Part shown: positions 1 to 8,100 of the stretch, one piece after another
How the letters are laid out: every line of letters starts with the position of its first letter
Position numbering within the stretch: position 1 is the first letter of the stretch
Assembly: GCA_023430365.1 (NCBI GenBank)
Contig: JAEZAS010000107.1
Span: 10,677 to 74,676, forward strand
DNA from: Planctomycetota bacterium
GTDB taxonomy: Bacteria; Planctomycetota; Planctomycetia; Pirellulales; Pirellulaceae
Direction: 5' to 3'
DNA length: 64,000 bases
Position numbers and translations under genes: made by a program
Notes under the pieces: generated by a model
What the model was told of the DNA's origin: nothing
What the model saw: only the letters and a program-made list of their open reading frames with translations
Database searches by the model: none

Positions 1-189
1 GTCGGCACTCCGCGAGGTCGCGGCGATGACAACGTCTGCTGCTTTACGCAAGACGCGGATCTACTTGATAATCAACGACAAGACGATCTCCCAGATGCCG
101 CGGATTTGCTCTCGCGCCGATAGGGCGACACACTGCCTGCGGCGAGCCGGCAAACCCGATCTAACGGTATCAAGCTATCCGATTGACTC

Positions 190-331
190 GGGGGCGGCTT
201 CCCCTGGTCGACCACGGGGAGTGGGACGCCCAGTGAAATCGCGGATCAGCTTCTTGGCGGCGTCGATCCCCAAGTGGTGATAAATCGTGGCTAGGAGGTC
301 GACCGTCTGCGATCTCGAAAGTGGCTCGATC
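190..331 (-). pseudogene. Decayed C-terminal fragment of a DUF1501 protein
   Basis: Read on the minus strand from about 331, the sequence gives a stretch resembling the C-terminus of planctomycete DUF1501 (sulfatase-like) proteins: DLLATIYHHLGID, then RDFTGRPTP. A one-base shift in a run of C residues then leads to VVDQGKP, the usual next motif. There is no start and no upstream body of the gene, and the end is frameshifted, so this is a remnant. The match rests on remembered family motifs. The rest of 1-583 shows no convincing gene. Confidence 0.5.
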
Positions 332-583
332 AAATTCGACCACTACGAGGGGCGGTGGGGTGATCCCCCATCAGCTTGATCGATTCCAACAAGGGTATGC
401 AGCGGAGAAGGCTCGGATCGAAGCCCATAAACAGGGTTACACGTTGACTGAGCAACTGCTCAGTTGCTGCAGCTGGACCGTGGTGCGAATCGGCGGTGAT
501 AAGAAGGGGAGGGCCGCGCCGATTTCGGCGTCGCTCACCGGCCGTACCGGCTCCGGCTCCTTTGCTGTAGTTCGGCCGCGCGA

Positions 584-2773
584 CTACTTTTGAATCCGCA
601 CCGTGAGCACGTATTCGATATCGACTTTCCCCTGCGTGCGGAAGAAATTGAATTTCAACACTTGATCGCCGGTCGCCTCGGGAGCAACCTTCACCTGATA
701 GACCTTCCAGGTTCCCGCGCCCAGGAGAGGCCTCCCTGTTCCGCCAGGTCGCCTCATCGCCTCGTCGCTGGGTCCCGAGACGGCGAGGGCGCGCGTGGCC
801 AGCGGCGCCATTTCCATCTGGTAGCCGGTTCCGGCGGAGGTCGCGACCTTCACCGTGATCTCGGCGCCCGGAGCGACGGCCAAGGTCTGCGTGCGGGTGC
901 GACTGGAAAGCTCGACCGTGTGCTTCGCCCCGTCGGCGGGCGGCCCCTCGACGGGCGGCCCCTCGACGGGCGGCTCAGCGTCGCCGCTTGTGCGCGTGCC
1001 GATCCAGGCGTAGTTGTGCGGTTCGTAGCCCTCGGGCACGTCTCCGCTCCACTTGCCGACGAACCGGTCGCAGTCGGGATCGAAATGGATGTCGTAGAAG
1101 CGCAGCTGCAACTCACCGTTGGCGTACCGGGTGGCGTTCCAAACTTGTCCGTTTCCGCTGAGCGGCCCGCTGCAAAACTCCTCGACTTTCTCCGCCCACA
1201 TGTCGGAGTAGCCGATCGCCTTTCCGTCCTTGACGACGATTGTCAGCTTCTGCTCACCTGTGGGCTTGCCGGTTCCCTCGACATTGTTGTACCACAGCAC
1301 CTTCCACGTCCCGGCGAAGTTGCACTTGGCGACCGGCGTTTCGCTCGGGTCGGTCGTCGGCGTTTCACCGGGGCGCCGCAGGAGGATGTCGAAGCGGGCT
1401 GGCCGTCCTGCCCTCACGGTCGCACTGGCGATCTGTTGAGAGAGGTAATTTTCAGCCGCTGCTTCGATCTGGTAGATATCCTCTTTCTCGGCGAACAAGC
1501 GGGCAACGCCTTGCTCGTCGGTGAAAGCCTCGCCGGCCTGAGGCGCCTTGCCCTTTTGCCGCAGCGTCACCAGCGCACCTGCCACAGGCAGCTCTTTTCC
1601 GCGACTTTTCTCCGTCACGCGCACGGTGACTGGGAAATCAGGTTTCTTACTGTCGGCCGGATCGCTGAGGACACACTTGCGTTCGCCGGCTTTCACGACC
1701 AACTCAGTGACGTCCCGGGCCCTCGTCGTCGGCTTCACCAACAACTCGCCGGTAATGCAATGGAAGCAGCTTTGCTGATCGTCGACGACGATTTCGAACT
1801 CCGTGCCCCGCAACCCACAGATGGCACTGGGCGTGGCGACCTTTAGCGAGTCATTGTCCCTCCTGGCATTTGCCCAGAGTACGCCCTTCATCATCTTGAT
1901 GAAGCCGACCTTTTCCCTGGTGTTTTCTTCTTCGGGGATATAAAACTCCGAGTTCGGCTCGAGCTTGATAACGGCAGTCGAGGCCAGTTGAATCTCCGCT
2001 TTGCCATTGGACAATGTTTTCACCATGTCGCCAATTCCCAGATCCATGTTGGCTACGGGCTTCACCCATCCGCCAGTGAGTCTCTTGATGCGTACTATCC
2101 CTTCAAGGCTCACCAGATGAGTGCGGTTGGGAACGTCACCACCTTGGAGCGTGTATCCTTCAAACGAAACTCCCTCCACTTTCCCAATGCGAAACTGATC
2201 CTTGTTCACCGTATTGAGGAGCGGCCACAAATCGCTGCGAAAATCTTCCGCAAGAGATAGTTTCCCCTTTCCATCGACGGCTGGTCCATACACTGTTCCT
2301 TTGTGCCCAGGCACAAGCTCCGCGTCGGCAACCAGGTTTGCCTCTCCTTGCAGCTGTACATCAAGTCGATAAAAGAGTTGTGTCGACTGAACGTCGCCCG
2401 CTGGCGTCGCGGTCTGCCTTACATCGAGATCGCTGACGGTGGCGGATAGGCGTAGGTTCTTGAATAGCCAGTCAAGTTTGGGATGGTCCGGACGATGCTC
2501 CAGGTTTGACAAGCTGACATCGATGCGGCCGTCGGATTGAATGGTGGTCGTCACCGTGAAGTCGAAATCCCGCTCTTTATCCGTAGGAGACTGGGGAACA
2601 AACGCCGTAATCGGATGCCCCGACACCTGGAAACAGACCGCCCTTGCGGTGGTGCCCGTCGCCTGAGCATCCTCGCCCTTGGCGGCTGTTGCCGCCAAGC
2701 TCGCGATGCCGATAGCTACGAGCCCGACAAGCACGAACTCCAGCGACCGCGATGTGATTAATTTCGTCTTCAT
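584..2773 (-). CDS. Exported FecR-domain protein with C-terminal chagasin-like (I42) inhibitor domain
   Basis: A 729-residue secreted protein. Residues 1-33 form a signal peptide with a hydrophobic core ending in ATAAKG. Residues about 225-350 are a FecR domain (KMMKGVLWANA, then SAICGLRGTEFEI). Residues about 385-470 look like a carboxypeptidase-regulatory beta-sandwich, followed by an extracellular domain starting CNFAGTWKV and a short PPVEG repeat linker. The last ~100 residues have hallmarks of peptidase inhibitor family I42 (chagasin): GTGYQ, LLGAGTW and a final LKFNFFRTQGK strand. The start is supported by AGGAGG a few bases upstream. It follows the serpin gene by 36 bp on the same strand, so the two are probably co-transcribed. 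FecR here is unlikely to be an iron sensor, since no sigma factor or TonB receptor is adjacent. The I42 assignment is by motif only. Confidence 0.8.
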   Translation of the reverse strand: MKTKLITSRSLEFVLVGLVAIGIASLAATAAKGEDAQATGTTARAVCFQVSGHPITAFVPQSPTDKERDFDFTVTTTIQSDGRIDVSLSNLEHRPDHPKLDWLFKNLRLSATVSDLDVRQTATPAGDVQSTQLFYRLDVQLQGEANLVADAELVPGHKGTVYGPAVDGKGKLSLAEDFRSDLWPLLNTVNKDQFRIGKVEGVSFEGYTLQGGDVPNRTHLVSLEGIVRIKRLTGGWVKPVANMDLGIGDMVKTLSNGKAEIQLASTAVIKLEPNSEFYIPEEENTREKVGFIKMMKGVLWANARRDNDSLKVATPSAICGLRGTEFEIVVDDQQSCFHCITGELLVKPTTRARDVTELVVKAGERKCVLSDPADSKKPDFPVTVRVTEKSRGKELPVAGALVTLRQKGKAPQAGEAFTDEQGVARLFAEKEDIYQIEAAAENYLSQQIASATVRAGRPARFDILLRRPGETPTTDPSETPVAKCNFAGTWKVLWYNNVEGTGKPTGEQKLTIVVKDGKAIGYSDMWAEKVEEFCSGPLSGNGQVWNATRYANGELQLRFYDIHFDPDCDRFVGKWSGDVPEGYEPHNYAWIGTRTSGDAEPPVEGPPVEGPPADGAKHTVELSSRTRTQTLAVAPGAEITVKVATSAGTGYQMEMAPLATRALAVSGPSDEAMRRPGGTGRPLLGAGTWKVYQVKVAPEATGDQVLKFNFFRTQGKVDIEYVLTVRIQK

Positions 2774-2809
2774 GGCACTCCTCCTACGCCTTGAGCATTG
2801 TACGTTGAC

Positions 2810-4357
2810 TTATTGTTTGGGATTCAAGACCTGTCCCAAGAACACAATGCTTCCCGTGCGATTATCGCGCAGCGCGAACACGAACGGTCGGTCGAGGTGG
2901 ACCAACGTCACTTCTGCGGGCAACGCTTTGCGTTTGACGACCACGGCCGTGGCCGCCGCAGCCTCGACGCCCGTCTCGTTCACATCCACCAGGGCCTCGT
3001 GAAAGACCTTGCCGATGTAGAGGTCTTTCTGGCCATTGATGCCCGAGAAATCGGCGTCGTCAATGCTGAACGCCCGCGGCATGCCCAACGCCGACAGCGT
3101 CGGGGCCAGTTCAAAGCTCGACCTGGCGGTGAAACGCGGCAGGTGCAGCTCTACCTCCACCGGCTCCATGCGACGGATCAGATGCGTAAACGAGCGGCCC
3201 GCGATCCGTGAGCGCACGCCCGCAAGCGTTTTACTGCCGCGCGGCAGGGCAAAGACCATCGAAAACATTTCCCCGCGTACCGGCAATGCCACAAGCTGCA
3301 GTTCATCCTCGGCGAGATACGGCAGCAACGCCTGCTGCCGCATCGTGGGGACTTCGACCGTTTCGTCGCTCGACACGTGGAAGTCCGCCGGTTTCGTCAT
3401 GCGTTCGTCGAACGCCGATTCCCAATAGCCGTGGAAATGCACCGCGTTGGTCAACACGAGCCGCGTGAGATTGTCAACGCCGCGAGCCGGAATCAATTGC
3501 GGAATCTTGTCGCCGGTCTGTTCACGGGTCCATTGATTGATGGTGCCGCGTGCGGCTTCGGCATCGGTCTTGAAGCTCAGCGGCGCGATTTCCGCTCCGT
3601 AGTGACGGCTGGTAATCTCGCGAAACTCCGGCCGAATCTCCGGCACAAAATCGGCTTCCGCCCACAGGCGGTTGGCGGTGTGGATCGTAAAGTAATTCGC
3701 TCGGGGGTTCGCATTTACGACCGATAGCAGATCTTCAAACGTATCGTGCAATAGCGGCGCGGGCACCGCGGTGAATCTGAGTGTCTTGGCCATCTCGCTG
3801 GCCGTCTCGCCCCGTGCGCCGGCATAGGTCATGGCCAGCGCCGTCGAAATGCTGTAGGGAGAAACGGCAAGGTTGCCCGCAGGTTCGTTCTTCTGCGCTT
3901 GTTCGGCGACGAGTTTCTCCAGCAGGGCGAAGGCGAATTCACCGTTGCCCTCGACAAGCGCCGCCGGCGGGGGCTCGGGCAGCCGCGGCGTTTCGATCGC
4001 TTCGATCCGCTCGACGCGAATTGTCTCCCCCTCCAACGTGCCGCGCACCGCAACCATATTTCGCGACAATGCCTCGAGCGCTTCGTCGCGCTGCCATGGA
4101 CGCCGCTCGCCGTAGACGACGCCATACTCGCCGCGAGGCGTCTGCAAAAAGTAGTCGGGGCCTTCGCTGCGCGTCCCCACGCGGCCATGTTTGACGAAGA
4201 GCAATCCCGCGAAGACGTGAATATTCGACCGTGCGCTGGCATCGCTCGCGGCCGCTTCTCCCTCGTCGCCGTGAGCAGCCGAACTCAGGCAAATTGCTCC
4301 GCAAAACGTCGCCAGTGCGAGCATTCCCGAGAGCGCGCGATATTCGCGGCTGATCAT
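2810..4357 (-). CDS. Secreted serpin (serine protease inhibitor) with an N-terminal extra domain
   Basis: A 515-residue serpin. The ATG at 4357 is chosen because GGAGG lies seven bases upstream; it gives a good signal peptide (MLALATFCGAICLSSAAHG). About 100 residues of unassigned sequence precede the serpin fold, which begins near FAFALLEKL and runs to the C-terminus with the expected landmarks: NLAVSPYSISTALAMTYAGA, VLTNAVHFHGYWESAFD and the closing DRPFVFALRD. The reactive-loop hinge, ETGVEAAAATAV, is alanine-rich as in inhibitory serpins. Counting from the hinge and from RPF places P1 at the second Lys of KRK, which predicts trypsin- or kexin-like target proteases. Serpins trap proteases irreversibly; this one should act outside the cytoplasm. 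It is the first gene of a two-gene unit with the FecR/I42 protein. Confidence 0.9.
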   Translation of the reverse strand: MISREYRALSGMLALATFCGAICLSSAAHGDEGEAAASDASARSNIHVFAGLLFVKHGRVGTRSEGPDYFLQTPRGEYGVVYGERRPWQRDEALEALSRNMVAVRGTLEGETIRVERIEAIETPRLPEPPPAALVEGNGEFAFALLEKLVAEQAQKNEPAGNLAVSPYSISTALAMTYAGARGETASEMAKTLRFTAVPAPLLHDTFEDLLSVVNANPRANYFTIHTANRLWAEADFVPEIRPEFREITSRHYGAEIAPLSFKTDAEAARGTINQWTREQTGDKIPQLIPARGVDNLTRLVLTNAVHFHGYWESAFDERMTKPADFHVSSDETVEVPTMRQQALLPYLAEDELQLVALPVRGEMFSMVFALPRGSKTLAGVRSRIAGRSFTHLIRRMEPVEVELHLPRFTARSSFELAPTLSALGMPRAFSIDDADFSGINGQKDLYIGKVFHEALVDVNETGVEAAAATAVVVKRKALPAEVTLVHLDRPFVFALRDNRTGSIVFLGQVLNPKQ

Positions 4358-5130
4358 GGCAAGACCTCCGTGAATAGATTTTGCCCGATTCAAGCGAGCT
4401 ACGAACTAGGCAAATGCCGTGCCGGCCATTTTTCGCGCTCATGTGCGTTCGAAACAGCCTGCTTAACGGCACGATTGCCTGCCGTGGCGCGCGGACCGCA
4501 ACCGCGCACTGGGCACTATCGCACGCCGAATCCGTTTGCGTAACAAGGTCGACAATTCAGGGGTCGTTATCAGCCCCTCGAAACCCGCGTCGGTTCGGCA
4601 GACCTGAGCATCGCGGGCGATGGCAGTTTGGTGCGTGCGAGCGCGTCGTAGTGGGATTACGTGATCCGCAATACACAAGAAGTGTTGAAGAGAGGGCCAA
4701 GCCTAGGGCAAACGACTGTCGATAAGCCCATGCTGCAAAGCGAGTTGTCTCCACTAGCCTTATCGAGAAAATGCCGGACTTCTGTGCTTTTCACGCCTGC
4801 TAGCGAACTTAAGGTGTTTTCGTTGCACGATTTGTGACACTCGATTACCAGGGGGCCGAGCCGCGGCCAAATGTGCGTTCTTCCTGCCGAAGCGCCACGC
4901 TACCTAGGGGCACCGTTCAAACAAATGGCCGAACTTGGCGAATAGTCGGGGCGACAAGACACCGTTAGGACTTTTCTTAACTGGTATCCGCGACATGCCA
5001 TTTCACGTAAGTCGTGTCGTCACGGCACTTACGTCAATTGGCTAGTGAGCGATCTGCCGAGTGACCTAGACGAAGTCAGCTAACCTGGGTTACCCGGGTG
5101 GTGCAGTCGGAAGACAACTGCATTGCTTAA
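4358..5130. other. Intergenic region, probable left border of the defence island
   Basis: No supported gene. The G+C-rich chromosome on the left gives way here to the less G+C-rich defence island on the right. It contains the inverted repeat at 5005-5034 and an imperfect hairpin (CCTGGG, loop TTA, CCCGGG) near 5083-5097, just downstream of the stop of the HerA gene. I could not find a copy of the tRNA-Pro 3' end here. Confidence 0.5.
5005..5034. repeat. Inverted repeat in the left border region
   Basis: ACGTAAGT at 5005-5012 is matched perfectly by ACTTACGT at 5027-5034, with an inner CGTG/CACG pair (5013-5016 and 5021-5024) and a two-base bulge. There is no T-run next to it. It could be a protein-binding or recombination site, or a weak terminator for the operon ending at 5131. 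Confidence 0.5.
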
Positions 5131-8100
5131 TCAGGACTCTTTGAGCGGATGCATTCGTACGCGAGAACAGTAGTTCATTTCCGGCGTTTGCACAAAGGCT
5201 TCACCAACTTCGAGTTGCTCAATCTGCTCGGCGAGGTCGAACGATTTTTTGCCTCTCACGAACCCCGCAACCTTCTTGGACATTGGGAAATTCGTTCGGA
5301 AGATCACTTTCGTACCAGCATTCCCAACGACATCGGGATGAAAATCGCCGAGCCCTTGGCTCGCCACAATGACTGCAACGCCAAACTTCCGGCCTTCCTT
5401 CATTATTTTCGGCAACGTCACGTCCCGGGCAAGACGATGAGCTTCATCCAGTACGATAGCAAGTCGCAAGTGGCTGGCTTCACCCCACAGAAACATGTCC
5501 TTGTAGATCTTCCGAAGAACAAACGCCCCTGCCGCTAGCTGTAGTGTCTCCATTCCAAGTCCGCTGACATTGATGACAAGACCATGCTTGATTGCCTCAC
5601 CGAATTCAGTCGGCTGTGCATCGGCTCTGAACAAACCAAATTCAAGTAGCGGCCGACACCGAGCCACCACGTTCTTTACACCGCGTTCTTCCTCAATCTC
5701 CTCTAACCGCCGCTGGAATTCCTGTACTGTAGGCAATCGCTCAGGAGCTTCGGTATCGAATCCAACATCCAGGTAGCAGTCTCGCAAGGCTTGGTAGACG
5801 ACATCCCTCTGCATATCGCCTAGATCGCATACATATTCGAAGATCTCTGCAATTGCGAAGCAGTTTGCTTGCCAAGAGCTGGTGCCTGCGGCAGCTCCCC
5901 TATCTGCTTCGAATGGCGAAAATGGTAAACCATGGGTGACATCTAACACTGTGGGGGACGCGACCTTTGCATACTGCCCATCAAACGACCCAAATTGCCC
6001 ATGAAAATCTAGGACTACCGAGGGTAAAGACTGACGGTGAAGCTCACAAAGGAGTCTCGTGGTTGTCCACGATTTACCCTGACCCGGAATTCCAATAATG
6101 AAGAGGTGCGGGCTCCCTCGCACACCTGTCCTCCAGACAATCGGGTCCAGGCTTGCCAAATCAGTACCAAGTTCTACTTCGCACACTTCCGGTGCAGTCA
6201 CTTCACAATTATCCATCACCTCAGTCGTCGGCTGACTTGCCTTTTCGAAGGCATCTTCCGTCGAGGCAAGCGTAGAACACTCTGGTTCAACACGGTCCAT
6301 ATCGTCGCCGCCTGAATGTCCACTTTGTATTCGCTTATCACCTCTAGCGTCGTCCTCTGACTCCCTTGGCTGTACCGGCGTAGTACCAATTGGTTGCGGC
6401 GTTTCAACAACCGAAAGTCCGGCTCCCGAAACTGAGTCTGCAGTTAAAAAATGAATTTCCGCATCTCGCAGTTTGGCCGGGCGCTGCGGACTAGCCTTCA
6501 AATTCACGACATACCCACGACGATCTACTCGAAGTTCCGAAACTCCGGTTTCCAGCCTAGAAATCCCCTCCTCAAGTTTCTTCCTTTCATCTTCTGACGT
6601 GATCAGGCCATATCGTTCCGCTCTTCGAAGGTAGAACTGAAGGATTGTCGCCAACCGCGAGCGTTGCAGGTTGTGATCAATGCGCTGCGGCTCGCTGCTA
6701 AAGAATAAATCCTGAAACACTGCTACCGTGGCGTCGATTTGATCCACTATCCGGTTCAATAGTTCATCAGATTGACCTGCCGCGCTGCGCGACTTGACCT
6801 CAATGAATTGCGCCACAAGTCGATTGCGTAGAAATCTGACCTGAATCAAATCACAACGTAATGCAGCTTCCCCCTTCTTTTTCTTTCGCTGCGGGCCAAA
6901 CAACTCAGGATGGGCATCAACAGGGACCAAAATGCTATTTTGCAGGTCTCCGCTGGACCTCAGGTATGCTGCAACAACTCCAAGGCTAACGGCTTCACGG
7001 GCTCTAGAGTCATCGCCCAGGATGCGCAGTGCGAGCCTTCCGGAAATCGTCTTGAGATGATCAAAGACCTTACCGACGCTATCTTCGACGTGGCTGAAGC
7101 CCAGGTCATCCATGGCGCGAGCCAGAATCTGCTCAACTTCCTCTCGATGCATTGTTGTGACCAGCATCCTGTGCCCCAATCCCTCAAGAAACTCCGGCGC
7201 ATAATCCAACAGAAACTTGTTAGAAATGTCGGACAGCTGCTTCTCCTGAGGAGCATCGAAGAACTCAACATCAAAGAAACGATCAAGGGTAATCACCCAG
7301 TCAGATTGTTGGTGCACAACATCTACGTACGCTCGCTGTTCCTCATCGAGCGTGACTTCAATTGCCGGGAGACAATCACCATTGCCGCCAAGCAGCCGAG
7401 AAATGGCGACAAGGTAGGCCCGGTGCAGGTCGATCAGAATAGTTGAATAGGCCGACACGACTGGATGTTTCGCGACCTGCGCGCTTTCAGCAATATGGAA
7501 TCTATGACGCCAGCGAACCTGACCCTCTTGTGCATAGAACTCTGGTTTCATCCGCATCAGTAGTGCATAGAACGTAGCGCTGTCGCCATCTGTGTTTCCC
7601 CCTGTTGCCGTAATTGTCGGCGTCAACATATCGAAAATCATCGAGAGGTTGACGTCACCTCCAGGAATGGTCTTCGCATCTTCGATGGCGCGCAAAGATA
7701 CGGAGAAAAACGGAGAAAAGTACTGCCGCCTTCCTCTTGGCTGAATGTCGTACAAGTCTGATTGCAAATCCACAAGTGGCGGTAAGGCGGTTGGAACGGG
7801 TCTGTGAACATGCGCGAAGAGTTCTAGTCGAGGAAGATTGTGGACGGAGTCAGATTCCTCGTCATTAGTACTGTAACGAGTACCTCCGGTGTAGTATCGC
7901 CGAAGAACATCTGCCAAGAAGCCGGCGTTTCCTGGATTGATACAATTCAGGCGAATACTCTCCAGGTAGGGATGCACGTCGTTGTATGCGTGAAACTCAT
8001 TTGTAACGCGCTCGGGCGCTAAGTCGGACAAAGCAGAGTCATCGTCTGCGATCGCGAGCGCACGAGCCACTGAGGCGATTCGCTTTGCAGGGTCCTGTAC

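Noticed and set aside
590..1846. 418-codon plus-strand open frame opposite the FecR gene
   Set aside because: It is antisense to a gene with signal peptide, domains and ribosome-binding site; its translation has no protein-like motifs. G+C-rich DNA often gives such shadow frames.
4848..4857. CCAGGGGGCC shared with 36361-36370, upstream of the tyrosine recombinase, as a left attachment site
   Set aside because: Only ten G+C-rich bases match and the flanks differ; this can arise by chance.
4358..5130. Duplicate of the tRNA-Pro 3' end as the left end of a tRNA-targeted island
   Set aside because: No copy of the T-arm or terminator sequence was found here by eye; a serine recombinase may leave only a very short repeat.
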